A stretch of DNA of 50,175 bases from positions 1-50,175 of the IMG/VR virus record IMGVR_UViG_3300037346_000160. One strand, written 5' to 3'. Positions 18,849 through 28,200 of the stretch are shown in pieces; positions within the stretch are counted from its first letter, which is position 1, and each line of letters begins with the position of its first letter. Source of the stretch: a virus. Both the position numbers and the translations under genes were made by a program. Below the pieces are notes generated by a model. It was given only the letters and a program-made list of their open reading frames with translations. It did not search any database and was not told where the DNA came from.

Positions 18849-21800
18849 TTAGATGGCATTGGTTGTTATTTGTTTTGAAGTAATACCTTTATAGACAGTA
18901 TATTCGTATCCATTAACTGTAAAAACCTTATCAGTATCAATAATAATCTTATTAGTTCCTGTATAACTCTTATAAATTGTTGAGGGGTCTACTCCATAAT
19001 AACTTGTTGAAGATAAAATTAATACACCATCCCAAAGAAAAGGAGAAGTTTTCCAGTGATCCCACTCAAGGGTAAGCGGTAATGAGTATTTGACACCAAA
19101 CCATGGTCGAACATCAACCTTCTGAACCTCCTGTAGGTTTGTTGATTGATAGTAGGATATTGTGTTAAATGTTAGTGGTCCATTTAAATTTACTGATCCA
19201 ACCCTAGAACTAAAGTCTAGTAAGTTTGGAAAAGAAATTCCTAAAAATCCCCATTCTTTTACAGTTATAACTGGTTCCTTTACAAGTTTTCCATTCCAAT
19301 AAAACCCTATGTTGTCTTCTAGCCTCCCAGTTTTTACATTTAGAGCATAAATCTTAGCCCGTTCTCCACTTGGATGAATGGCTACCATGTAAAATTTTAT
19401 ATGGTTGTTTTTTGACTTAATCTCAAATATTTCCGTTGAGCTATATGGGAATGCGTCTTGATCATATCTTACTGCTATTTGCATGGCCATTACCTTATAG
19501 TTATTTGACATTTCTTTATTAATGGGGATAGATAAGCCACGATTAACTATTGGATCGTGTGTTCCTTTTAATTCTATTCCAGTATACCTTGTTAAGTATA
19601 GGTATGGAGAACTACCCTTATAAATTGTAAAAGGATTTCTTTCTTTGTAGTCAAAATAAAAGCCAGATTTTTTGTAAGGATATATCTGATTTCCAAACCT
19701 TGTTCCAATTGGGTTTGATGATGTTGAATTAAATGCTTGGGATGCATACTCAAGATTTCTTATTTTAATTCTGTTATTAATAATACCCTTTACATTAAAG
19801 TCTAAATGTGTAACAATAGCAAGGTCTAAAACACTAACATCTTTTGGAGGATAAACAATCATGTTGTTGACAACTTCATACTTTGTACTCATCCAATTTT
19901 CATCTGGAACAACTATAGAGTCATTAGATGGTTTTTCTACATTTGCAAAATTTGATTCTGAAAGATTTGCTCCATTTTGAATGTACTGAAATGTAACATA
20001 GGACTTTACCAAAGAATTTGAAGTATCATACTTGTAATTTTTAAACGCCCTATTTTTTAAATCGTCATAGTTTAAATACCCTGTGAACAACTGATTATCT
20101 AAAGACTCATAAGTTCTTTGAATTGGTACTCCGTATTCTTCTGCCAACTCCTTGTAAGTCCAACTACTATTTTGTTCTTCTTCTACAAATATTGATGGTG
20201 CTGGATAGTTGATATTAAACTGAATCAGATCTAAATCGTAGTATGAACTATTTTTTTCATCTAAAACAAACTGAGAAAAATATGTCAAAGGAATATAGTC
20301 TTCCCAGTATCCCTGAATATCAATATCTAATGTATAACTATTAAAATAAGAGGATGGGGAGAGAGTGTAACTTGCAGTATGAACTTGAAAACCTTCTAGA
20401 GGATAAGAGTCTACTCCTCCCGAATCAACCACTTGATCCCATTCTGCATTATTAGTTCCAAAATAATTATCTGTAGAGTTGTAGGCTACATCTTCAGTAT
20501 CTAAATATAAATCAAAAACATTTTGATCATTTACTGGGATTCCGCGTTCATTAAATAAATACTCAATTTTTTTATGATTTCTTTCAGTACAGAAACCAAC
20601 TTTATATATCTTGCCAGTAAATGTTTGTGTTAGGTCTGATTTTCCACCTATGTAAAACTTTAGTGTGTTTATGTTGCCAAAGAAAGATGAAACATTTCCT
20701 CCAAAATATTTAGATACTTTATCAATATCTAGACCAACAGGAAAAATTTCTTCTAAGGCTATTCCAGCAAATGGGTTTTCATCGGACCATGAAAATGTTG
20801 CAAGAATTTCTTCTGTACTTCCATACCCTAACTTATACACTATATCTTTGTTTTGTGTAGATATTTCAAAATAATCAGAGGAGTTTTCTGATTCTATTCT
20901 AAATAAAATTTGTGTTTGAGTTGGCTCTTCTAAAAATTTAAAAGAACCATAGAAAGACCTAACCTTTTGATTTAAAAAATTTAAATTATTGAAATACATG
21001 TATCCATTTGCAACAGAATCAAATGAAAAGAACTTGTCTGGCTCATTTTGAATTTCTCCAAGGCTAGAATATAACTGAGTAATGTTTGATGATCCAAGAA
21101 CTATTTCTGGAAGTTTATAGTCTGGGGTACATAGGAGATTATTTTCAACACTAAGATTATCAACAATTGCTTGGCTCCATTTTCCTATATTTGGATAGGA
21201 GTAATTATTTGTATAGTCTGCAAAAGGATAATCTATATATACTGATGATCCACTATATGCTTGATTAATTCCCTCTGGAAATTCAACTCCTTGACCATAA
21301 ACAAATCTTTTTTTAGCAAGTATAATTGGAACTTGATATGTATAAATTGCAATACAATCAACTTCTATTGGCGAAACATCTTCATATGCATAAAACCCAA
21401 TCCAGTCCTGATCTTTTCCAAATAAATTATTTTTCTTTGGTAGTTCCAACTCTGAACTAATATAGTTCAAAGATATAACTTCTTCTCCATTAATTAACAA
21501 AGATGAATTATTTTTTGAAAAGCGAATATGAATAAGCATTGGCCTAGTCCACTCTCCAACGTAATAAGACGAAGAATTTTTTCCAACCTTTAAAACAATA
21601 AATGGGCCCTCTACATATAGTCCATCGTCTGAACTAATTGGACCAAGGATTCTTTTTTTTGTAACTGAGTCTGAATTAATTCTCATCCATGCTTCTAAAG
21701 TATATTCTTTGTATTGTCCAGCCTCAGATAAAAATCCAAGGCCTGGAATTATTAGAGAAGGCATGTCATCATTTGGCAAAAGTTTTGTTAAGTTTGATGC

Positions 21801-22556
21801 ACCGTACACAATAGGGATGCCTGTATTTTTTGCCATAAGACTATTGTCTTTAACCATATAGTATCCTTTATTTTCTTGAAGACCATAGGCATCTGCTTGA
21901 ATTGCAAAAGAATTAGTCAAAGCAATGCTCGAAGGAAGTAAACTTTTTTCAACACCAAGGGAAGATGAGTTAAACTCTTCGCACCATTGACCAACAGTAA
22001 TTCCATTTACCAAAAACTCATAGTCTTCTACGCTAGACGCTCCACCAATATAGTTAATCTTGATAACAATTCTAAACTGAGTGTTATCTTGTGGGATGTC
22101 AAAAGTTTCTGATATAAAAAACCATCTATCTTGAACAGATGTTGAATAAGACTTTAGCCTTTCTATTTTGTTTCCAGATGTAGTGTCATAATATTCATAA
22201 CCTATTTCAAAACTAGATGCATATGCACTTATAGAATTAAAAAATCCTCCTATAGAAAATGTTGCCAATGTTTGATTTAAGGTTGAGAAGTTGGTAATAT
22301 CATTGCTTACGCAAACTATCTGACTAAAGTCATTATCTGTCAAGGTACCAGTAATTTTTGTTGTTTGGCTATCAGGAAATGGCTCATCTGATAAAGAATA
22401 AACGCTGGCTGATCCATTATCAATTTCCCAAGTAGTAACATCTCTACCAGGCTCATCTACCAAACTTATATAGTCAGCCTTGTCATCCAGAGACCATAAA
22501 GCAATAGGGTGCTCTGCATATATTTTTTCTGCATAGAGATTAGATGGAGTAGGCAT
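18849..22556 (-). CDS. Large LamG-type minor tail or fibre protein (1,235 aa)
   Basis: The start MPTPSNLYAEKIYAEHPIAL followed by WSLDD is typical of concanavalin/LamG-containing phage minor tail proteins. A LamG-like domain is clear around residues 260-420 (KEYTLEAWMRI, LLINGEEVISL, DWIGFYAYED). Similar beta-sandwich signatures recur near 500-650 (SFYGSFKFLEEP, FYIGGKSDLTQTFTGKIYKVG). The rest is Asn/Ser/Tyr-rich beta structure. Such proteins usually sit at the tail tip or side fibres and bind surface glycans; here that is inferred. It starts without a Shine-Dalgarno, eight bases after TGG-TAAAAT. It lies between the ribonucleotide reductase and portal genes. Confidence 0.8.
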   Translation of the reverse strand: MPTPSNLYAEKIYAEHPIALWSLDDKADYISLVDEPGRDVTTWEIDNGSASVYSLSDEPFPDSQTTKITGTLTDNDFSQIVCVSNDITNFSTLNQTLATFSIGGFFNSISAYASSFEIGYEYYDTTSGNKIERLKSYSTSVQDRWFFISETFDIPQDNTQFRIVIKINYIGGASSVEDYEFLVNGITVGQWCEEFNSSSLGVEKSLLPSSIALTNSFAIQADAYGLQENKGYYMVKDNSLMAKNTGIPIVYGASNLTKLLPNDDMPSLIIPGLGFLSEAGQYKEYTLEAWMRINSDSVTKKRILGPISSDDGLYVEGPFIVLKVGKNSSSYYVGEWTRPMLIHIRFSKNNSSLLINGEEVISLNYISSELELPKKNNLFGKDQDWIGFYAYEDVSPIEVDCIAIYTYQVPIILAKKRFVYGQGVEFPEGINQAYSGSSVYIDYPFADYTNNYSYPNIGKWSQAIVDNLSVENNLLCTPDYKLPEIVLGSSNITQLYSSLGEIQNEPDKFFSFDSVANGYMYFNNLNFLNQKVRSFYGSFKFLEEPTQTQILFRIESENSSDYFEISTQNKDIVYKLGYGSTEEILATFSWSDENPFAGIALEEIFPVGLDIDKVSKYFGGNVSSFFGNINTLKFYIGGKSDLTQTFTGKIYKVGFCTERNHKKIEYLFNERGIPVNDQNVFDLYLDTEDVAYNSTDNYFGTNNAEWDQVVDSGGVDSYPLEGFQVHTASYTLSPSSYFNSYTLDIDIQGYWEDYIPLTYFSQFVLDEKNSSYYDLDLIQFNINYPAPSIFVEEEQNSSWTYKELAEEYGVPIQRTYESLDNQLFTGYLNYDDLKNRAFKNYKYDTSNSLVKSYVTFQYIQNGANLSESNFANVEKPSNDSIVVPDENWMSTKYEVVNNMIVYPPKDVSVLDLAIVTHLDFNVKGIINNRIKIRNLEYASQAFNSTSSNPIGTRFGNQIYPYKKSGFYFDYKERNPFTIYKGSSPYLYLTRYTGIELKGTHDPIVNRGLSIPINKEMSNNYKVMAMQIAVRYDQDAFPYSSTEIFEIKSKNNHIKFYMVAIHPSGERAKIYALNVKTGRLEDNIGFYWNGKLVKEPVITVKEWGFLGISFPNLLDFSSRVGSVNLNGPLTFNTISYYQSTNLQEVQKVDVRPWFGVKYSLPLTLEWDHWKTSPFLWDGVLILSSTSYYGVDPSTIYKSYTGTNKIIIDTDKVFTVNGYEYTVYKGITSKQITTNAI

Positions 22557-22564
22557 TGTACTCT

Positions 22565-22570
22565 ATTTTA
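22565..22570 (-). promoter_or_regulatory. Extended -10 box before LamG gene
   Basis: ATGG-TAAAAT on the minus strand, eight bases before the ATG at 22556; no Shine-Dalgarno. Confidence 0.5.
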
Positions 22571-22578
22571 CCATACGG

Positions 22579-24609
22579 CTACTTGATTTTTATCTCACAA
22601 TAGTCTGTTGTACAGTAAGCCTCTCCTTGTGCTTCAAGGTTATCAATACCGTCGTAAATTGCAGTAAAATCAATATGCTTCAACTTGCCAATATATGACT
22701 CATACTCTTCTTCAGTAATTCCTGTATATGGTTGTTGTGGATAAACGGTATTACCCATTGGCAAGAAAGATACAGCCTTTAGTTGTCCCTCATACATATG
22801 AAGTACAGGAGCAACATGCTTAGACTCTGTTTCCTTATCAAAGGATAATGTTACAGATACGCCATTGTCTGACCAGTACTTTTGAGCAGTTGCTGCAAGA
22901 GCAATTTTTTCAAATAAAGTAACCTCTTTTTCAGATCTCTGCTCTCCAGTCTTAACTGGAAAATAAACTACTGAAGTATTTGCTGAAACAACATCTGCTT
23001 CAATTGTATAGTCTGCTGCTTTAAATAAATGAAGCATTGGATCTGTATTTCCAAAACGAATAGCACGAAGATAGAATGCTCCACCAGGACCCCAGTGAAC
23101 TCCAGGAGTTGCACCAGAAAGAATTGAAACAGAACCTGAAGGTTTTACAGTTGTTACACGAATTGACTCACGAACACATAGCCATTCTGAGTATTTCTTA
23201 TCGTAATGACGAATCTTGTTATATCCTTCGTCCATCCATTCACGAACTGCTGGTAAACCATTCTCATCAGCAAATGATGCAATACCTGTTAAGGATGTTC
23301 CAATACGACGATTACGTTGCATGATACCGTTTGTTTGTGGCCAGTGTGTTGGAAGAAGTGTTACAGTCTTTCCATAAAGATAAGCAAACTTCAATGTCTT
23401 GAGGAAGTCCTCCTTGGAGTCGTGACGATTTAAGTGCACTTCTACAAGTGTACATAGTTCGTATGATTCCAATGGCTGCTCCGCACAAGGATTGAAGCCC
23501 ATCACTCGATAGTCTTTGCCATCTGCAGGATCTGCAAGACGACCATAATTACGAGCAATATCAAGCCAAACAAACCCTGGCTCTCCATTGTCAATAATTA
23601 AATCTGTATATTTTTCATAATCCATTCCTACTGTTGCAGAAATAGAATTGTTAGACATCCATGCCCATCCTGGATTTTCTGAATCAAAAGAGTTACGCTC
23701 TGGAAAAACTTCTGCATTCTTTAGATTAATAAAGTTATCATCTTCTGGTGTACCCAAAGCAAGAGTTGCTGAGCGACGAACATTTCCAGAAACAACACAT
23801 GTTCCAATAAGGTTAATAATGTCTGTGATCCCACGAGAATCTAGAGTTTGCCCTGCTCTAGAGCCAATAACCTTGTCGATCTGCTCATGCATACGAATAA
23901 GTGGTGCTGGTCCGCTAGCAACCCCTCCAAAGCCCCTAATGGGGGCTCCTAAAGGACGTATCAAGTCATAGTTAAACTTTTGAATAGACTGGTTTGGTCT
24001 TAGGTATGAGTTAATTAAAATACGAACTGATTCTACCCATCCATCACGAGTGTCTGGGATTTCATAGATCACTTCTGGCTCTGTAGGTTGACAGATTTGA
24101 ATATTCTTATCCTGTCCTAAAGTATCAAACCCTACACCAATTCCAAGCATAAGTGCATCCATTACCCATGAGAACAATGCTCCTGGATCATTTTTGTCAA
24201 TATCTTTTGTTGATACCATTGCGCAGTTTTGGAGTGCTGCAGAGTTTTTCTTTTCCATTGTCATGTGTGTTCCAAATGTCCACATTCCACGACCTGGTGG
24301 AGTCCACTTTAATTCAAACATTCTTTGAAATGCTTCTTGTGCTGACTTTTGAGCCTTATAGTCATTCCATGGTAAACGGTTTTCCTTGGCATGATTCTTT
24401 TGAACTGAATACATGCCCTCGATTACACGGCGACAAACCTCATGCCATCTTTCTTTAGTTCCATCTTCTTTCATACGAGAGTATGTGCGAATAAAAGTAA
24501 TCTCTCCAAGTGAATTTTCTGCTGCATCTTTAAACCCAAATGGGCTCTCTTGGTTTTTATACTTTTCTATAAATTCCTCTGGTAATTTAAAACTAAAAAA
24601 ATCTGACAT
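22579..24609 (-). CDS. nrdJ: Adenosylcobalamin-dependent (class II) ribonucleotide reductase
   Basis: A protein of 676 aa, close to monomeric class II ribonucleoside-triphosphate reductases such as that of Lactobacillus leichmannii. It reduces ribonucleotides to deoxyribonucleotides using a cobalamin-generated thiyl radical. Visible key residues: Cys129 (ALQNCAMV), the NPCAEQ motif with radical Cys375 and Glu377, Cys386 eleven residues later, and a C-terminal Cys666-x4-Cys671 pair that would re-reduce the active site. PPGRGMW near 104-110 and PSGSVSILSGATPGVHWGPG support the same family. All catalytic cysteines are present, so it should be active if the host provides B12. AAAGGAC precedes the ATG, with TATACT upstream. 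Confidence 0.95.
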   Translation of the reverse strand: MSDFFSFKLPEEFIEKYKNQESPFGFKDAAENSLGEITFIRTYSRMKEDGTKERWHEVCRRVIEGMYSVQKNHAKENRLPWNDYKAQKSAQEAFQRMFELKWTPPGRGMWTFGTHMTMEKKNSAALQNCAMVSTKDIDKNDPGALFSWVMDALMLGIGVGFDTLGQDKNIQICQPTEPEVIYEIPDTRDGWVESVRILINSYLRPNQSIQKFNYDLIRPLGAPIRGFGGVASGPAPLIRMHEQIDKVIGSRAGQTLDSRGITDIINLIGTCVVSGNVRRSATLALGTPEDDNFINLKNAEVFPERNSFDSENPGWAWMSNNSISATVGMDYEKYTDLIIDNGEPGFVWLDIARNYGRLADPADGKDYRVMGFNPCAEQPLESYELCTLVEVHLNRHDSKEDFLKTLKFAYLYGKTVTLLPTHWPQTNGIMQRNRRIGTSLTGIASFADENGLPAVREWMDEGYNKIRHYDKKYSEWLCVRESIRVTTVKPSGSVSILSGATPGVHWGPGGAFYLRAIRFGNTDPMLHLFKAADYTIEADVVSANTSVVYFPVKTGEQRSEKEVTLFEKIALAATAQKYWSDNGVSVTLSFDKETESKHVAPVLHMYEGQLKAVSFLPMGNTVYPQQPYTGITEEEYESYIGKLKHIDFTAIYDGIDNLEAQGEAYCTTDYCEIKIK

Positions 24610-24643
24610 AGTGTTTCGTCCTTTCTAAAACGGAATAATGTTA

Positions 24644-24649
24644 AGTATA
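24644..24649 (-). promoter_or_regulatory. -10 box for ribonucleotide reductase gene
   Basis: GC-TATACT on the minus strand about 35 bases before the ATG at 24609, giving a short leader with the AAAGGAC ribosome site. Confidence 0.5.
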
Positions 24650-24651
24650 GC

Positions 24652-24676
24652 AGAGTTTTATAAAAAGCAAAACTCT
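24652..24676 (-). terminator. Hairpin between modification island and nrdJ
   Basis: Inverted repeat AGAGTTTT / AAAACTCT with a 9-base loop, downstream of the methyltransferase stop. There is no long T run after it on the minus strand, so it is only a possible terminator. Confidence 0.4.
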
Positions 24677-24702
24677 TCTCTAAAGTTGTTGTTTATAGTT
24701 TA

Positions 24703-25296
24703 TTAAAGAGTGTTCCATTTAAAAAATGGTCTATATGTTTCTAAGTCTATAACGTTTGGATCTACCCACCAGTCTTCATGTATTTCTCTTACTACTAAAG
24801 AATAACCAAGCGAGTCTAAAATTTCTCTTTGTGCATCCCTCATTGCTGTATTTCTCCAATACATATTTGCATCATGCTCAAAAGTAATAACAGAAAACCT
24901 ATACTTGTTCAGTGGAACAGAAATCAATCCGTGCAAAGAAAGGTAGGCATTTCCTTGAGGTCTTCCATTAAGTTTATATCCAGAGTCAATATCTACCTGT
25001 AAGTAGTCTATTTGATCTGGAAAATTATTTTCTTGAAAATATTTTATATAATCAAATTTTGTTGCATCACCAAGGACACATGGATTTTTTCTATTTTTTG
25101 AAACTTCTTTATGTAGTTCTGGGACTATCTCAAATGAAACACCAGACCAATCAAATTCATTCTCAAGTCTATAGGTATTACTTCCATTTATAGAGTGTGC
25201 AGCACCTAGTTCTACATAGTATCCATTTTTTTTATTATTTAACACATTTAAAACAAACTGCTCTTGCTCACTAAACTGTTGATGGTGCAAGGGCAT
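24703..25296 (-). CDS. FkbM-type methyltransferase
   Basis: A protein of 197 aa. The SAM-binding region is visible early (GYYVELGAAHSINGSNTYRL, residues about 25-44), followed by FEIVPEL and the acidic strand DYLQVDIDSG, as in FkbM-family O-methyltransferases that act on sugars or secondary metabolites. The ATG at 25296 is preferred over an upstream one because it lies one base after the stop of the preceding oxygenase gene. Position at the end of a run of oxygenase genes suggests it acts in the same pathway, perhaps methylating a hydroxyl or sugar added to a virion protein; this is inference. Confidence 0.75.
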   Translation of the reverse strand: MPLHHQQFSEQEQFVLNVLNNKKNGYYVELGAAHSINGSNTYRLENEFDWSGVSFEIVPELHKEVSKNRKNPCVLGDATKFDYIKYFQENNFPDQIDYLQVDIDSGYKLNGRPQGNAYLSLHGLISVPLNKYRFSVITFEHDANMYWRNTAMRDAQREILDSLGYSLVVREIHEDWWVDPNVIDLETYRPFFKWNTL

Positions 25297-25297
25297 T

Positions 25298-25927
25298 TTA
25301 GTGAATCCAGTGTTGTGGAACCATAATCTTTTCACCACTCTTAACTAGATGAGCAGTGTGATGGTATGGTGGTGATGGAGGAAACACAATGATGCTTCCT
25401 GCTTTTGGTTTTACTGCAAAAGTGTAGAATTTGTTTTTTTCTGCTTCTGCAAAATCTGCTTCTGGACTTGCATTTTGTAAAACTCCATCTGGTGAAGCAA
25501 TAGTAAAAGAAATTTCTCCGCCTTCGTAATCATCATTAAGATACATAACAAAAGAAACCTTTAGCCTTTCGTCACCTTCTTGTTGGTCAAAGTGTGCACC
25601 CATAAAGGTTCCTGGTTGATACTTTTTAATTGGATACTGAGGAAAGAGTTTTGGCTCATCCGTAATTCCTTGCGCCTTAGCATAATCTCTTGCTACATCA
25701 TCAAATGCTTTTTGCAAGGTTTCATAAATATATTTATTGTTTTCATCTGTTTCTGATGTTAAAGTAATGGTCTTGTCTGTTCCATAAACATATGCTTGAC
25801 CACTACAAGCCATCCATTCACCCCAGGGGTTCTTGTTGTCATCTTCAATTGCATTTATTAATTTCTTAGGATCCTCAATTACATTTGTGTAATAGTAAAC
25901 CTTTTCTTCAAGTATCTCTCTATTCAT
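25298..25927 (-). CDS. 2-oxoglutarate/Fe(II) oxygenase 1 (prolyl 4-hydroxylase-like)
   Basis: A protein of 209 aa with the double-stranded beta-helix pattern of prolyl 4-hydroxylase-like dioxygenases. The iron ligands are His112-x-Asp114 (MGAHFDQQ) and probably His190. Lys200, ten residues after the distal His, is placed to bind the 2-oxoglutarate carboxylate, where Arg is found in several of the paralogues. The shared signature YLNDDYEGGEI is at 129-139. The segment PPSPPYHH near the distal His is unusually proline-rich. It is the last oxygenase of a run of five in tandem. The substrate is unknown; peptidyl proline in phage fibres is a reasonable guess. Confidence 0.87.
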   Translation of the reverse strand: MNREILEEKVYYYTNVIEDPKKLINAIEDDNKNPWGEWMACSGQAYVYGTDKTITLTSETDENNKYIYETLQKAFDDVARDYAKAQGITDEPKLFPQYPIKKYQPGTFMGAHFDQQEGDERLKVSFVMYLNDDYEGGEISFTIASPDGVLQNASPEADFAEAEKNKFYTFAVKPKAGSIIVFPPSPPYHHTAHLVKSGEKIMVPQHWIH

Positions 25928-25935
25928 TATTCCCC

Positions 25936-26598
25936 CTAGTATTTATTGTTTTCGTAAAAGCCTTTAAGTTTTATAAAACCAACAAGAACATACCTAATTG
26001 GTCCTTCTCCAACATGTCTTACTCCGTGCTCATACTCTTCGTTTCCTGGAAAAATAAGAAGAGTTCCTGATTTTGGAACAGGCTCTACTCCTGGTTTATT
26101 TTTAAAAAACAAAGTTCCATCTTTATAGTCATCATTAAGATAAAGTATTGCTGCATGTCTAATTGATGGGTCTGTGTGTTGATCTGTATGGCTTTTTAGT
26201 TCAACTCCAGGCTGCATCCTTTGTAGTGTTGCAAAGCCAGAAAGATCTAATTGATCATCTGAAAGAGTAATTAATTTTTGAAGTCTTTCATGAATTGTTC
26301 TTGAAATAGCAAGATGACGAATGTCTAAGTTTTTGTCATACCAGTTATGTGTTATTTCATATTTTCCTTCAGCAACAAGGTTATCTACGTCGTCTCTTCC
26401 AAACTTTTCCATACAAAAGTTTTTTAAACTTTTTTTATATTCTACAGACCAATCTTCGTTTGTTGTTCCATTAATTAAAGATAGTATTTCTTCTAACTCT
26501 TCCTTTAACAAAAAATTTTCAATCATAAGGATCTCTCCTTCAAGGATTGTAGGGTTAAACCCTGCATCATCTAACTCTTTCTTTAAAAATATTTCCAT
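25936..26598 (-). CDS. 2-oxoglutarate/Fe(II) oxygenase 2
   Basis: A protein of 220 aa. Iron ligands are His137-x-Asp139 (KSHTDQHTD) and His191 (EEYEHGVRHV), with Arg202 for 2-oxoglutarate. The family signature appears as YLNDDYKDGTLFF, slightly divergent from the other copies. The N-terminal 120 residues are helical and unlike those of its neighbours, so substrate choice probably differs. It lies 5 bases from the preceding oxygenase gene and 8 from the next. All catalytic residues are intact. Confidence 0.88.
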   Translation of the reverse strand: MEIFLKKELDDAGFNPTILEGEILMIENFLLKEELEEILSLINGTTNEDWSVEYKKSLKNFCMEKFGRDDVDNLVAEGKYEITHNWYDKNLDIRHLAISRTIHERLQKLITLSDDQLDLSGFATLQRMQPGVELKSHTDQHTDPSIRHAAILYLNDDYKDGTLFFKNKPGVEPVPKSGTLLIFPGNEEYEHGVRHVGEGPIRYVLVGFIKLKGFYENNKY

Positions 26599-26602
26599 AG
26601 TA

Positions 26603-27346
26603 TTACTCCTCCACCTTATACTTATTGCCTTCAGAGTCTATTTTATACCCTTCTTTTAAAAGTTCTTGCCATTCTGCTCTTTCAATCTCTTGTTTTGCTC
26701 TTGTCTCTTTCATCTCTGCTGCCCAAGAGTCTCTTAGTTCTTGCGGGTACGCATTTTCTTCTCTATCATCCCAAAATGATCCTATTGTATACCTTACTCC
26801 ACTAGTAATAAGGGACACTTCGTGCATATTGTTAAATCCCCCGTCAAAAACGGCAAGCATTCCAACCTTGGGTTGAATTTCTATCTCTTGTCCTGGAAAC
26901 TTAAGAAGACCACCCTCAAAATCATCATTTAAATATAAAAATCCTGCATACCTGCTTCTTGTAAATGCCCCCGAGTTTCCTCCTGCATCTGTATTGTCTG
27001 AATGAATACGAGCATATGCACCTGGCTCCCATTTTTGAGTGTGATAACCAATTTTAGAAATTATTTTTGGATCTAGATCATGAACTGATGCAATTGCTAC
27101 AGGCATCATATTTTCAATATCTGAAAAAATAGTTGGTACTAGTCCTGCATCAATAACTTCTTGATCGTTGTCTTGTGGCAAAACAGAAGAATATGACTCA
27201 TAAAAAGAAATAGGCATCCAAGACATTTTCCCGTTTTCTGCTTGAGCATCTAAAGCATTTACAATTTTAGAACATTCATCTTTGGTTAAAAAGTCTTCGT
27301 AAACAACAATATCTTTTGTTATTCTATTTTTATTATTTAAATTCAT
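26603..27346 (-). CDS. 2-oxoglutarate/Fe(II) oxygenase 3
   Basis: A protein of 247 aa with the ligand set His115-x-Asp117 (YARIHSDNTD), His175 (NNMHEVSL) and Arg185. The signature is YLNDDFEGGLLKF. This copy carries a charged helical C-terminal extension of about 50 residues (ELRDSWAAEMKETRAKQEIE) that may be a partner-binding tail. Its start overlaps the upstream oxygenase stop by four bases (ATGA type), so translation is coupled. Catalytically complete; substrate unknown. Confidence 0.88.
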   Translation of the reverse strand: MNLNNKNRITKDIVVYEDFLTKDECSKIVNALDAQAENGKMSWMPISFYESYSSVLPQDNDQEVIDAGLVPTIFSDIENMMPVAIASVHDLDPKIISKIGYHTQKWEPGAYARIHSDNTDAGGNSGAFTRSRYAGFLYLNDDFEGGLLKFPGQEIEIQPKVGMLAVFDGGFNNMHEVSLITSGVRYTIGSFWDDREENAYPQELRDSWAAEMKETRAKQEIERAEWQELLKEGYKIDSEGNKYKVEE

Positions 27347-28200
27347 TGTATCCTCTTTTCTTTTTTTGCACTCATTTTATTTGGATGGTCGTCTCTAAAT
27401 TTTTGCATAATTTCTGGTTGCATCTTTTTCCAAACATCTTTGCCAAACTCTTCTTCTTTATCAAACCATTCATCAGATCCAACTTCATATTTCATCCAGT
27501 ACATTCTAGAAATATATTTGTTTTCTCCTTTTGCAGGCATGACTCCATGTAAGTATACCTGGCCTTCTTTAGTTAATATGTTTGGATGCCCTGAAGGAAA
27601 TAATAAAAAATCTCCTGCTTTTGGCTTATACATGTATGCTTCTCCATTTACAATAAAGTCAATCTCTCCGCCTTCGTAGTCATCATTAAAATAAGTCAAA
27701 GCAGTAATTGCAAACTTGTATCCTGGGCTTATGATTGGCTCTCTAATGTAATCAGAGTGATACGTCATAGCAAGTGGGCCATCTGTGTCTGTTTTATATC
27801 TTGCTATTGATGGACCGTTAGTGGTCCATTCGCTTGTAGGCTGACCGTTTTTTTTAATCAAATTTTTGTCTATGTTAAATTCTACATTATTTGTTTTTAT
27901 ATAATGTTCTGTTGCTATGTAAAAATTTTCAAATAGTTCTACGACTGCATTTTTTTGATCTTTTTCTTTTTTTGTACTTGTTTTTACTTTTTTAAATTCA
28001 TCGAGGCTCATGGTATGTGGATAGTCTTTAAATAACGGATTAAGATAATCTCCAAAAAAAGACCACTGTATCCATGGACTAATAAGGCCTTCGTTATTTT
28101 TATTTTTTAAAACTAAAAGAGTGTTGTGTATATCTTTAAAAAGATTTTTATATACAAAAACTTTAGGATATATTTCAATAAAATCTATGTCTTTATTCAT
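27343..28200 (-). CDS. 2-oxoglutarate/Fe(II) oxygenase 4
   Basis: The longest oxygenase of the set, 285 aa. Iron ligands are His148-x-Asp150 (MTYHSDYI) and His218 (VYLHGV); Lys228 takes the place of the usual 2-oxoglutarate Arg. The signature is YFNDDYEGGEIDF. There is an extra Lys-rich insertion at residues 65-85 and a C-terminal basic tail (NKMSAKKEKRIQ). The stop overlaps the next gene and the start shares a base with the previous stop, so it is part of the same coupled operon. Confidence 0.87.
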   Translation of the reverse strand: MNKDIDFIEIYPKVFVYKNLFKDIHNTLLVLKNKNNEGLISPWIQWSFFGDYLNPLFKDYPHTMSLDEFKKVKTSTKKEKDQKNAVVELFENFYIATEHYIKTNNVEFNIDKNLIKKNGQPTSEWTTNGPSIARYKTDTDGPLAMTYHSDYIREPIISPGYKFAITALTYFNDDYEGGEIDFIVNGEAYMYKPKAGDFLLFPSGHPNILTKEGQVYLHGVMPAKGENKYISRMYWMKYEVGSDEWFDKEEEFGKDVWKKMQPEIMQKFRDDHPNKMSAKKEKRIQ

